The notes below the pieces were generated by a model, which searched no databases, was not told the origin of the DNA, and was given only the letters and a program-made list of their open reading frames with translations. Below, in pieces: positions 45,201 to 54,648 of a DNA stretch of 64,000 nt. The stretch is from Hyposmocoma kahamanoa (taxonomy: Eukaryota; Arthropoda; Insecta; Lepidoptera; Cosmopterigidae). Every line of letters begins with the position of its first letter. Within the stretch, counting starts at the first letter, position 1. The stretch spans positions 1,714,089 to 1,778,088 of the forward strand of contig NW_020653719.1 in NCBI RefSeq assembly GCF_003589595.1, given 5' to 3'. Made by a program: the position numbers and the translations under genes.

Positions 45201-47821
45201 CGCGGAGAAAGAGACGTGTTGGTGTATCGTTGCCGTTCGTCCTGTCCTCCGCGGCCGAATTTGGGCAATTGGCCCGGTGAGCGCTTTAAAGGACTCTCTA
45301 CGGAGAGTCCACGTGGATTGCGTAGCGCGCGTAGTGTGTTGCGGCGGAGCCTACCAACAGATCCACCGTGGGGGCTGGGGGAGCATCCTCTGAACTTCAC
45401 AGTTGAGGGGATATTGTCCTGGCCTCATGGCCCCTGGGTAGCGGACTCGGGGGGAGTTCGCTGCCCAGCATGGAGGGGCCCGAAATGGAAGGCTCGTCTG
45501 GTGTTCGGCGAGCCTTACATTTGGAGTCGGGCGACCGTTGTGTCTCCCTTCTCGGGGAGGGGCTGCGCTGGGCGCGGCCAACCGCTGGTGGAGGCGCGGA
45601 CGAGCGATAGCGTACCCGTGCCTCTACCTGCGGAGGGGAGGGGAGGAACACCCCGGGGGTTTGATGCGGTCGGGTTGCTCCCCGTAAAAAAATATTTTTT
45701 TTATCTCTGGAAAGGTATAATTTCACGACGCACTGTCATTACTTTGCTGTAGCATCAGTAACGCCATTGACACGTTGCTGCAAATTATACTTTAAACCTT
45801 ACAAGAACCTTAGAGTAAGTAACAAAAACACACAGATACTCACATATTAGTCCAGCGGCCACAGTATGTATCAGTACCAATATTGGGTAAAAATACAAAG
45901 CACAATATATAGCTTTCTTTCCAGGATTGGGCGCATTCCACGTCACCACCCAGGGTCTCACGGTGACAGTCATTAGCAGACTAAATGCGTATATTAGAAG
46001 GACTATTGTATATCTGTAAACAAGAGATAACTAATACATACTATACTAATATCAAATAATAAGAATGTACCAGATAATCACAACAATTAATTGGTCATAA
46101 ACTAGAGATTCCCTGTATTATGAGTACCAGAACAACAAAATTCACTCCAGCGCACTACTCAGAACACCCAGATGAGGACTGAAATTTAAAAAATAATTTC
46201 CGCAATTGTTCCTACCGGAAATCGAACCCGGGATCCAGTGCCATACCACAAAACATTTAACCACCGACCTTGTCAAATACGTATGTGTATATTATTATAA
46301 TATAATACTAAACACTGTTTAGTGTTATGTGTTACACACAAACACTGTTATGTATTATACTTGGAGATGTTAGTGCAATTGATACACACAGGAAATGAAA
46401 CTATTTTACCGGATTTAATAGCCAGACTTTAATAACTCCATGAGTGTGTGTATTATGTATATCAAAAATTTCAATCTTATTTATAACTTACAACATTCAT
46501 TTAATAATATTGTTAAACAGATTTTGTTATACATAAGACATAAAGAATAATGCTATTTATTTTACCATTATAGTAACAATACTATACAAATACTAGTATA
46601 CAAATACTTACAAAGGATACACCGCTTCCTGTGTGCAATGTAAAATCTCCTTATAATCAGGTTGTGGATTATGCAGCAACGTATACCAGTCGGACAAAGC
46701 CTCAGGGGAACACACGTATAGAAACATTGTGCCCTTTGGAGGTAGTACTAAAAGAGCCGCTAGGGTTCCAAACAGAACTTCTGCGAAAGCACAGATGTGC
46801 TGTGCGAGGATGCTAGATTTGCTGAAATAGATAATCTGAGAAGCTCATCATTTCAAAAATATATTTACGAGGTGGCCAAAAAGTTTATACTAACTTTAAA
46901 CAAAAAAAGAACTATTTGCTTGTAAAATATTATATTATCTATAGTCATTTTAAGAATAATATTTTAGTGCACATTTTCAGAAGAATAGGGAAAGTTTTAA
47001 GTTTATAAGTCAAAAACACTCAGAACTGGTGAATTGTAATGATGTCATTATTTCAACACGATAATGCCAAACCACACACATCTTTAGAAAGCCATCATAA
47101 ATTATTGCAGTTAAGTTGGTATGTGTTATCCTATGCACCATATTCGGCCAACACAGCCCCTTTAGATTTTCAAATGGTTCAGTCTTTACAAAATTCTTTG
47201 AATGGATGTGACTTTCATAACGAAGAGAAATCAGATAACACTTAAGAGCTTGTTTTTGTAAATACAGATAACAATTTTCATGAAACAAGAATTCTAAAAT
47301 TACATGGCAAAAGACTGTGATCAAGATGGCCTACTCAATAATTACCCCCATGTCAGAGGATAGTAAAGGAAAACATTTAGATAAAACCTACTACGCTAAG
47401 AAGTATTCATAAAGTACCAAAAAAAGTTATTTTCCTAATGAAACTCGAACCCTATTTTTTACCTTACTATGCACAATAACAAAATGTTAAGAAACAACTA
47501 TTTCAACTTTTTCAAATCAATTATTTTCTAGACAATGTTAAGTTAAAAGAGTGAAGAAATTATAAAAATAGTCCCAAAATATACCTACCCTTTAGCTACA
47601 GCAACCATGTCAATAAAAAACCAATGCAGTACCAATGGTAATAGTACCATGAAGCCGAGGTACTGCCAGTCGTAAAGTGTGGGCTCATCGGCACACGGCA
47701 CGCAGTAACTGGAGGTATTTGTCCTATACCCTCGGGGGCAAGCACCACAGTCACTCCACGATCCATCTTCGAGTTGCGTTCGCCCGCAATAAAGCCCTGG
47801 ACACGATCTCACAGCTGACAT
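39226..47821 (-). CDS. JKAMP: JNK1/MAPK8-associated membrane protein (JKAMP/JAMP), four exons, complete
   Basis: Exons, in coding order on the minus strand: 47821-47589, 46821-46612, 46013-45844, 39506-39226. All introns are GT-AG, phases 2, 2 and 1 agree, and the total is 894 nt, 297 residues. The N-terminus has the family's cysteine pattern (C7, C12, C25, C28, C40, C43, including GACPRGYRT), then LYDWQYLGFMVLLPLVLHWFF, a hydrophobic segment; exon 2 carries ALSDWYTLLHNPQPDY; exon 4 carries GHWLIHAYGIISL and LVPAPAMFYILTAQFT, all close to human JKAMP in order and spacing. Family knowledge: a multi-pass ER membrane protein that recruits proteasome and ERAD components and modulates JNK1. The start at 47821 was preferred to an in-frame ATG at 47854 because it matches the usual N-terminal length and follows AAA. 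AATAAA lies about 80 bp past the stop (39140-39145). Intron 3 is 6.3 kb and transposon-rich. Confidence 0.93.
39829..40014. mobile_element. GC-rich MITE-like element in JKAMP intron 3
   Basis: Ends TCCCACACATCAGTGCCGTG and CCGGATATGTGTGGA are inverted relative to each other, as are GGGACGTGGACGGGGCGTGC and GCACGGCCCGTCCACGTTCC just inside. About 186 bp, CpG-rich, no ORF. Confidence 0.65.
40015..40819. other. intron sequence of JKAMP, nothing recognised
   Basis: AT-rich; a short inverted GTTTGATACACGTGCGG-type pair near 40670-40730 (two copies of CGCA..TGTATCAAA) suggests another decayed element but no ends could be set. Confidence 0.4.
40820..41140 (-). mobile_element. hAT transposase C-terminal (dimerisation) fragment
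   Basis: Minus-strand frame with the hAT dimerisation wording: FQWWAELKTRYPKLAQLARV, LCAPASTVYSERLFSDAGNV and YEEKGTD. The order and spacing match ZBED-like hAT transposases; the catalytic core is missing. It lies inside JKAMP intron 3. Confidence 0.88.
41368..42412 (-). mobile_element. LINE fragment (RT start and C-terminus, broken)
   Basis: Minus strand, N to C: 42400-42164 carries the early RT block IPVSKNRTGHLSSLKNYRPI with GKILERLIHPEL and CGFRPG; 41886-41677 carries MVFKARRG, VDEFKYLGHVLTESL and ERERRVLAVRCNMLA; 41622-41368 carries VQYNDAYRILMNQPRYCGAP. The catalytic middle is eroded. An old copy inside JKAMP intron 3. Confidence 0.78.
42416..42482. repeat. fold-back, about 29-bp arms
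   Basis: GCCAATGAATTATGGTATAC at 42416 pairs with GTACACCATAATTCATCGGC ending at 42482; loop about 9 nt; three mismatches. Confidence 0.8.
42990..43265 (+). mobile_element. LINE fragment, post-RT region
   Basis: Plus-strand reading LSDVETARLVFFGYFHSLIT, then SGILLWSNAADINRIFGLQK and RAVRATYNLRSRVSSRDKLK. This is the segment after the reverse transcriptase in Jockey-type insect LINEs. Truncated on both sides. Confidence 0.82.
43382..44669 (+). mobile_element. mariner element, full length but dead
   Basis: TIR GGGCGCACTATAAGTTTC (43382-43399) matches the inverted right end GAAACTTATAGTGCGCCC (44652-44669), with TA on both sides (43380-43381, 44670-44671). 1,288 bp is the normal mariner size. 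Lies in JKAMP intron 3, opposite to the gene. Confidence 0.94.
43640..44608 (+). pseudogene. mariner transposase, broken
   Basis: Readable pieces in order: TIYSWFAEFKLGRVNLSDEF and GRPYTAVNNKNIDAVRRMIK, then VTGDETWIYSYDSKTKQQSS with catalytic Asp, then NPAYSPDLAPCDFYLFPKIK with the last catalytic Asp, and the native C-terminus YFEKQ before the stop. The second catalytic Asp, expected in HHDNAS, is missing: the sequence reads HHNASSH. There are several frameshifts as well. Confidence 0.9.
45200..45705. repeat. GC-rich retroposon-like block in JKAMP intron 3
   Basis: About 500 bp of high GC in AT-rich surroundings, ending GGGTTGCTCCCCGTAAAAAA and an A/T-rich tail, which suggests a retroposon 3' end. 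Both strands are open for 75-178 codons, an effect of composition rather than of selection. A perfect hairpin GGACTCTCTACGGAGAGTCC lies at 45291-45310. Class unknown. Confidence 0.5.
46040..46275 (-). mobile_element. tRNA-derived SINE, family C, copy 2 (JKAMP intron 2)
   Basis: Minus strand: GTCGGTGGTTAAATGTTTTG head, B-box CCGGGTTCGATTTCCGGTAG, then CTGGGTGTTCTGAGTAGTGC and GTACTCATAATACAGGGAAT. Confidence 0.7.
46383..46425 (+). repeat. dispersed repeat J, short fragment
   Basis: CACACAGGAAATGAAACTAT and TTTACCGGATTTAATAG match the repeat J arm. Confidence 0.5.
46870..47260 (+). mobile_element. mariner-type transposase fragment in JKAMP intron 1
   Basis: A 68-codon frame (47039-47245) reads LFQHDNAKPHTSLESHHKLL, with the second catalytic Asp, and YAPYSANTAPLDFQMVQSLQ, where the usual YSPDLAP has become YSANTAP so the third catalytic residue is lost. 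Only the C-terminal third of the transposase remains. Confidence 0.8.
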
Positions 47822-48459
47822 TTTAACAAATAGTTGTTGCAGTAACGATTGCAATTTTCACATCATGTAATATTATTTTTGAGAATAAATCTAGTATCTA
47901 TCCAATACAAAATGAATGTCCACAAAAATATACATATAATAGTAAAACACCAAACAAATGTCAAAGCACTGTCAAGGTGACATTTTTTTTTTAAATTTAT
48001 TAAGGCTTTGGCAAAGCCATCAGCCTAAACATGAAGTTTAATTATGTTTCTGTAAATATGGCCGCCACAAAGAGGATAGGCAATTTGAGGCGGCGTGCTT
48101 AGATTGACTCGGCATTCCTTAAAACGGGCCGATACGGGTATTTTAGTTCGAGATTCGTATAATTTCGCGTTTTAATCTTCGATTAAGGCACAATAGCACT
48201 ATCCTATTCCACTTTAAACTAGTTTCACAAAATAATTGAAAGTCAAAATAAAAACGACACTTTTCCCTCCAAAAGGTCCAGAGCGAATCTCAAGGTGACA
48301 TTCGAAAAGGCAAATGTCAAATCTGTTTCTGTAAACGCAAACATTTGTTTAAATTTGCAAATTCTATGCAAATAAAAATAATATATAATTTTTTTTCTCT
48401 ATTTTATTACAAAACGCTAATATTAAATGAAAAAACGCCTAAAATTGACGTAGGCATAT
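47822..48459. other. upstream region of JKAMP
   Basis: Holds the likely 5' flank and promoter of JKAMP (minus strand). No TATA box at a convincing place. CGCCGCCTCAAATTGCC near 48080 and GGTCCAGAGCGAATCTCAAG near 48280 look like unique sequence. Confidence 0.35.
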
Positions 48460-49495
48460 ATTGACAATTAACAGTCAAGAGCACATCATGTTTATTTAAC
48501 ACTTTGACATACAAAGAATAACAGCTAGTTCTTCCATCGAGAGGTTTGCAGTTGCTGACAATAGATATCTGCCGTAATCGTTTGGCCAGATTTTAGAAAG
48601 CTGTAGTGAACGACACCGACACTAGTCCACCAAACACTCACAAGTAACTTTTTCGGAGTCAATTTTCGCTTGGGGCAGGATTTGGCTGGTTCTCTAGGAT
48701 TCAGCCATTGCGACGAGCGCTTCCGATTATCGTACAGGATCCACTTTTCATCACAGGTAATGATCCGACTTAAAATCCCTTCATTATTGAGTCGGTTAAA
48801 CAATGTAAAGCAACAGGCGACGCGTGTTTGCTGGTTTAATTCATTCAATTCATGAGGTACCGACCTTTCAAGCTTTTTTACTTTCCCGATTTGCTTCAAG
48901 TGGATTAAAACAGTTTTATCACTCACACCCAAGCCTGCAGCTAACTCTGAAGTGGTTTGCGATAACTCCGCTTCCACAACAGCCTTTAATTCTTCATTAT
49001 CCACTTTTGTATCCGGCCGTCCACGGGGCTTGTTCTGAAGATCGAAATTTCCAGAACGAAAACGTTGGAACCAAAAGCGTACCGTGTTTTATTTTGCGAA
49101 ACTAGCGCCCTATACATCGTTAATCCTTCGAGCTGTTTCTGCAGCACAGGTGCCACGGTAGAACTCGTACTCGTAAATATAGCGATATTTCATGTTTGCC
49201 ATTGTGCGATATGAGCGACGCCAAAGAAAAAACATGCGTTAGCATCCCTAGTAAGTTTGTGGAAAAAACTAATCAGGAAAAAACAAATACAAATAAACGA
49301 CTGTTTTCGAAACTCAAATGTACCAGCTAAATGGATTTATAAATTTTAATTTGGCGTTCTTAACCAAGGACGACATATTTTACAAAACGCCAATTTCATA
49401 TGTAAGGATCTAATACATACTTTGGACCGTTCTTATTGTAAGCGGCATAGAGTTGGATTTAAGTTTTAAGTGTCAAGCTTGACGTGCTCTTGACC
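48460..49495 (-). mobile_element. second mariner (SETMAR-like), 3'-truncated coding region
   Basis: Minus-strand frame 49004-48525 contains the helix-turn-helix part (SQTTSELAAGLGVSDKTVLI), HELNELNQQTRVACC, the first catalytic Asp in ITCDEKWILYDNRKR and VWWTSVGVVHYSFLKSGQTI, then stops soon after IYCQQL. The frame upstream (to about 49195) carries the N-terminus, with shifts. The second and third catalytic Asp are missing. Matching inverted words GTCAAGAGCAC (48474) and GTGCTCTTGAC (49482) lie near the outer ends and may be the terminal repeats. Confidence 0.78.
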
Positions 49496-49550
49496 CCGCA
49501 CGAGGTGTACGATAAAACTAAAACATTAAAATGTAACGTTCTTTTTAATA

Positions 49551-49688
49551 ATAAAAAAACAAAGCTTGTAAACTATTATTACAAACTTATATATGTTATT
49601 GATTCTAACGTAATGACGCTATTTCATTACGTTGGAATCAATAACATATTAGTTTGTAATAATAGTTTACAAGCTCTGTTTTTTTATT
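49551..49688. repeat. long palindrome, 65-66 bp arms, 7-nt loop
   Basis: Left arm 49551-49616 (AAAGCTTGTAAACTATTATT ...) pairs with right arm 49624-49688 (... AATAGTTTACAAGCTCTG) with only a few mismatches; loop CGCTATT. It codes for nothing. Confidence 0.9.
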
Positions 49689-49764
49689 ACCTGTTTTGTG
49701 TAACAGCAAATGTGGCGGAGTGTACTAATTGATTCAGAAAAATAAGTAAATCAGGTAAGGCTCT

Positions 49765-50269
49765 GAGTGTCGTATTCTAGAACACTACTCAATGCTCAAG
49801 TCAGGATTTGAGTATGGCTTAAAGCACTCGAAATCATACTCAAGTCCCTGTCATTAGAGTCGTATTTCCAGTGCTTGTGTTTCCAGTGCAATCCTGACTT
49901 GAGCATTGAGTAGAGTTCTGGAATACGACCCTTAGGGTCGTATTCTAGAACTCTACTCAATGCTTAAGTCAGAACTTGAGTATGATTCAAAGTACTAGAA
50001 ATCATACTCAAGTCCCTGCCATTAGGGTCGTATTTCCAGTGCTTGTGTTGCCAGTGCAATCCTGACTTGAGCATTGAATAGAGTTCTAGAATACGACCCT
50101 GAGAGTCGTATTCCAGAACTCTACTCAATGCTCAAGTGAGGACTTGAGTATGATTTCAAGCACTGGAAATACGACCCTAATGGCAAGGACTTAAGTATGA
50201 TTTCTAGTGCTTTAAATCATACTCAAATCCTAACTTGAGCATTGTGTAGAGTTCTGGAATATGACCCTG
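49765..50269. repeat. three tandem fold-back units of about 168 bp
   Basis: Units about 49765-49933, 49934-50100 and 50101-50269. Each starts GTCGTATTCTAGAACTCTAC (or close), continues TCAATGCTCAAGTCAGGACT, and ends with the inverse, GAGCATTGAGTAGAGTTCTG and GAATACGACCC. Inside each unit a second inverted pair (AGGGTCGTATTTCCAGTGCT) can fold. It looks like a MITE that was tandemly amplified. Confidence 0.85.
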
Positions 50270-50421
50270 AAAAACATTTTAGTACTCCGATAAAAATCGT
50301 GTTAAAATATGTCTAACAAACGAGGCATATTCACAAAACACAATTTCCATATTATATCAATTAATATAATTTCAATAAGTTACAATACAATTTACAAATT
50401 TTAGCTAAGTAATCTATCACG

Positions 50422-53133
50422 CTACAACGCTTTGAATTTTCCGGTATAATCTATGTTCTTCTTTTGAAATTTCCTGCCAACTGTTCTTGCGATTGATAGA
50501 AGAATTTTAGTTGCCAGCCAGAGGATCACTACGCCTCCTAGTAAGAAAACAAGTACAATATCCAAAAGATAGTATTCTCTAGTAGTAACACCAACCGCAG
50601 GGGCGCGTAAGTGACGAGCACCACCATTTCGCAGTACGTATTCTGTCCACCAGACTGCGTTCTCTGGCCCAGAGTTTAAGTTGTTTACTATCTTTGCTTT
50701 AAGTGTGGTCATTGCCTTTTTGTACCTGGAAATTACGGGCAGAAGTTACTATACCAACTCACATAAATTTCACTGCGCTCTCGTACCTCTAACAATATAG
50801 TGCTTAGTTTGCGAATTTGGGAACTTGATATTTCTTTAAAAAATTTGGCATCTTCTCCACCACGTTGGTTTCCTCACGACGTTGTATGATTTGTACAGTG
50901 CACATGGTTTAAAAAGACATGCAGGCCCGTACCGTAATCAGACTTTCCTGCAAAGCAAGTTTCCTTCCAAGGCAAGTATTCTACCAATCAAATAAGAAAT
51001 CTGACCACGCGAACGATGGTCCCCCAGTGGGAGATCTTAATTAAAAGGTCTCCGGTTCTACGGCATTTTTAATTTCAAACTAACCTACATTTTCTTAATG
51101 TTGTATGACCTAAACCCTCTCATTAGAAGAGACTTATCTAATATTAAATTATATGTATACCTGCACAATATTCAATTGATTCGATGTCTTATTTTCTCAA
51201 ACTCGTTTAGAGTGAATTAAAGAGTGATTATTCAGGCGATGACAAAACTTTCTATTTATTTTAAATATCTTATCAATATTGTTAATTCGGATGGCAAAAT
51301 TTGTATATACAATATACAATGCATTTTTTGCATTTTAGTAACTTTGTGCTTTAAGATAGAAAAGAGAAAGTAAAAAAGAGAGAGAGTAAGATGGAAAAGA
51401 GCTTTGAGAAAGCAAGACGACGATATTAAACCACTTACCTGTCATTGGTAGCAACAACAGAGATAATAGATTTCAATGAATCCTTTTCTAAATGGTAAGG
51501 GTCTATAATCTCACCAGCACCATGCCTCGTGATCAGTTGCAGAAATGGTTTTCTTGATTTGACAATAGGCAGGCCGATAATTGGCACTTCGTAATACACT
51601 GCTTCTTCCAAAGAACGTAAACCTCCATGAGTTATAAACGCTTTTACGTTGGGATGAGCTGAAAACAACGCAGACAAAATCTTGTCACCATCACAAGATT
51701 AATTGAGGCAGTAAATGTTCACATAAGCATCTATACTTCGACACCTAGGTACAGCAGCCTCGACAAAATTATCCGAACTGCATACTGTTTAAGTCTTGGT
51801 ATAAATTCACCAGGTGTGATCCATACAAGATATTTAATTCCTTTTATACAAACCCTTGCAGCTTCATAACGACTTATTAGGTACTATTCAAACACACAAT
51901 ATTTCAATTTCATGTACACAAATGGATAGATTTACCCTGTAACTACCAAATACAATTACCTAAAACTTCCTGTTGAGGAAACCAAGGATGGGCAATAACA
52001 TTATCAGGTTTGTTTATGGTAACATTTTCGATCTTCCACAACACAGTGAAGGGTAGCTGACTAAAGGCATCTGCTAAAGTCTGTAAAATATGAGGAGCCA
52101 ACTCCTCTGACTCTTGAACAGCTCCGATAGTAAAATATATGGCGCCTTTTCTTGCTGCGTCTAAAGCTGTTTTCAAACTCTGAAAATTATGGACTGCTAA
52201 ATGTTATCTTTTACACACATTTCTACACATCATACTCATTGACACGTCAGTGTAATTCTCCGTTATAAATAGGAATTAGTTAGGAAATCTAAGTAGGTGT
52301 ACCTATACCTTAGGTAAACTTAATCCAGGAACGATTTGCAGCAGATCAGTGAATACTGTGCTTGGAACAGTGGGTCTATTTCCAACTAACAATGGGTTAG
52401 CAGCAATGAACAAAACATCAATATCTTGTTCAACTTCTATGAGATTTCTCTTCAACCCAAGAATTCTCTTGGCGGCGATTTCGCATAGAGGCAAATAGTT
52501 GTTGTAATATTCGTTTCTAGTTTGTATGTACCTATTAACTTCAACCAACGTTTGCCATAGATTCAGATTTCCGTAGTTCAAGGTATTAACATCTGGATAT
52601 AATATCGGGTGAATCTGATTTCCTTTGGCTTCGTACTGGTGTATTTTCCCCGAAGTTGTCGTAATCGCAATATGTGGAACTTTGTACTTGTCTGCCACCG
52701 CGTACAGCACTGGAACATCAGCTTCAGTAATCACAAGATCGAATTTGATATTGGGATTAATGAATAGGGCAGTCATTTGTTTAGATTTAAGCTGAGAAAT
52801 GGCTAATTTAACGTTAAACTCATTGATCGCCCGCATTCTGGTATAATAATCTTCTGTATTTGACATAAGATTCTTAAACTCATCCCAATATGCCCCAGAC
52901 TCTTGTCCGACATCCAATTCCACAATTTTTTCAATCTCGGGATACGTGAAATGTCCAGGATAAGGCGTCATCATCACAACATTATGACCTCGTTGCGCAA
53001 GTTTTGTTGCCAATCCTCTGAATACAAAATGATCAGAATGAGATAATGAAGAGAATAGTGCGAGAATAGAAGAACATTGCACATGGCAAACATATGATAG
53101 AATTAACACTGCACCGACATGAAACCACCTCAT
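50422..53133 (-). CDS. UDP-glycosyltransferase (UGT), four exons, complete; possibly UGT50-like
   Basis: Exons in coding order on the minus strand: 53133-52309, 52179-51960, 51658-51439, 50725-50422. All junctions are GT-AG, phases 0, 1 and 2 agree, and the protein is 522 residues, the usual UGT length. A hydrophobic signal peptide covers residues 1-20. Residues 28-50 hold the N-terminal acceptor-site region, with His32 and His35 as candidates for the catalytic histidine. The donor-site signature starts at FITHGGLRSLEEA (356-368). A membrane anchor spans about 473-498, followed by a short basic cytosolic tail. Known role of the family: transfer of a sugar from a UDP-sugar to small lipophilic molecules, in the ER lumen. 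Oddity: the Asp-Gln pair that normally contacts the sugar is Ser383-Arg384. Assignment to the single-copy insect family UGT50 is only a guess from this divergence. An upstream in-frame ATG at 53187 would delay the signal peptide, so I chose 53133. Confidence 0.93.
50726..51438 (-). other. UGT intron 3
   Basis: GT-AG intron of 713 bp. The stretch 50850-50940 has words like CGTCGTGAGGAAACCAACGT (minus strand) that resemble the body of a SINE, but no tRNA-like head was found. Confidence 0.5.
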
Positions 53134-53554
53134 GGTTACACAATTTAAAAACTTAATATAAATGTGTCCGGCCCACACACTCGCCACGATGTGAAATAGG
53201 GACTTGTGAAATTATTATACAAACACATCTGTGTAAACATAAAACTAAGAACGAAAAAATTTATATAACCGCAGCAACAATAAGGGCGCAGTGGCGTAAT
53301 ATCAGTTGAACATAACTATGAGAGTTATGTTCATTCATGTAATAGATGGGTACCCAAGTCTTTGCAATGTATCTTTGTAATCACACAAAATTATAAAATG
53401 TTAGGTATTATTTTCTTTGGTAGGCATATATATTCATATACGAGTAACATACTTATATTGTGTAACATCCATGTGTAGTATACGCAACCGGTTTACATTC
53501 ATTTAGCTAAATCTAAGAGAGGTAAATAATGACAATCTCAAAATAATAAACAAA
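53134..53554. other. UGT 5' flank
   Basis: Part of the divergent spacer between UGT and CDK20. Apart from the possible TATA box nothing specific was seen. Confidence 0.4.
53260..53267 (-). promoter_or_regulatory. possible TATA box of the UGT gene
   Basis: TATATAAA on the minus strand, about 127 bp before the chosen UGT start codon. Position is reasonable for a short 5' UTR, but the region is AT-rich and no initiator was confirmed. Confidence 0.3.
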
Positions 53555-53742
53555 CACATTAATATCGAGTTCTTAGGTTTTCGCGATTGTTACACATAGG
53601 AAATGAAACTATTTTTCCGGATTTAAATCGCGTATATTTGTCAACCGTGACCATGGGACCTGTAAAGGGCCCGAAACGTCGGTTTGTTTGAAAAAACAAA
53701 TATACGCGATTTAAATCCGGAAAAATAGTTTCATTTCCTAAA
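53555..53742. repeat. dispersed repeat J, fold-back copy
   Basis: AGGAAATGAAACTATTTTTC at 53599 returns inverted as GAAAAATAGTTTCATTTCCT ending 53740; arms of about 50 bp including ATTTAAATCGCGTATATTTG. The unpaired centre reads GTGACCATGGGACCTGTAAA and GGGCCCGAAACGTCGG. Other copies: 8286, 46383, 63600. Confidence 0.8.
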
Positions 53743-53754
53743 CACATTAATGTT

Positions 53755-53965
53755 AAACTAATATTATAAATGCGATCTGTCAATAACGTTTTCACGCTTA
53801 AACCACTGAACCAATTTGATGAATTTTGGTGTAGAGATAGATGGGACCTAGGAGAAGGACATACGCTATTTTTTGTCACAAAAATAAATCTTAAAGGAGG
53901 TGAAACAGGAGATGAAAGCAGAAAACTCATATTTATGCCATTTGTAAGAAATAAACAATGTTTAA
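53755..53965 (+). repeat. dispersed lepidopteran-type repeat fragment
   Basis: CTTAAACCACTGAACCAATT, TGAATTTTGGTGTAGAGATA, then GACCTAGGAGAAGGACATAC: wording of a very common moth and butterfly interspersed repeat, often assigned to Helitrons. No ends determined. Confidence 0.5.
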
Positions 53966-54029
53966 GCGTGTTTGACCAATTACCCCTCAACGTAAAATAG
54001 GGGATAAGAAGGCTAGTCGAAGTTCTTTA

Positions 54030-54225
54030 AACTGCCTCTGTGACCGAACGGTTACCATGCTGGACCGCCACGCAGAGGTCCCGGGTTCGATTCCCGAGCC
54101 GGGAAAAATATTTGTATGGCCTACATTCATTTCTCTCGCGAGTTTGGGTGCAATTTGTGGTTGTCTATTTATGTCCATGGCACCCGCGGTACATGGTTTC
54201 CTTAGTGCGGGGCTATATTAATAAA
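54030..54225 (+). mobile_element. tRNA-derived SINE, family A, copy 3
   Basis: Head TGACCGAACGGTTACCATGC, B-box GGGTTCGATTCCCGAGCCGG, body TCTCGCGAGTTTGGGTGCAA, tail GGTTTCCTTAGTGCGGGGCT. Lies 0.4 kb before the CDK20 start. Confidence 0.88.
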
Positions 54226-54648
54226 AAACTTATTCTGCACAGACGAATTTAAATACGTATACTTTAGTCGGCTACTCACTCACTCGAGCTGTACCTGTAA
54301 CGTAAAAGATACAGTAACGAGGTTCTATTGTGTACAATAAGCGTCTTCACTCGCTAGAATGAGTTCCGGTTATCGTCGGCTCACTGTAAACCGCACTGCA
54401 AGCTCGCAAACCACGTAGGGACACACTATGATTATTGGTAACAAAACATGCAAGGTTACTGTTACAGCTCGCTAGTGAGCACCCTGCTTTACATAGCCAA
54501 TCGCTGTAATGGGTGCTACCATAGCAACGTTATTCCAAACATAAACATAAACATTCCAATGAATTTCCTGCTCAAAAAGAATTGTTTTATTGGATTATTA
54601 ACTTCGGTATATGAATGTGTTCTCATCGACAAATAATTTCAACTGAGG

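Noticed and set aside
45216..45752. 178-codon ORF as a host gene
   Set aside because: The region is GC-rich and open in several frames on both strands, and it ends in a retroposon-like A/T tail.
53660..53690. GACCTGTAAAGGGCCCGAAACGTC as a hammerhead ribozyme core
   Set aside because: The CGAAAC part is present but there is no CUGAUGA-like segment, and no stem III can form between GAAA and GUC.
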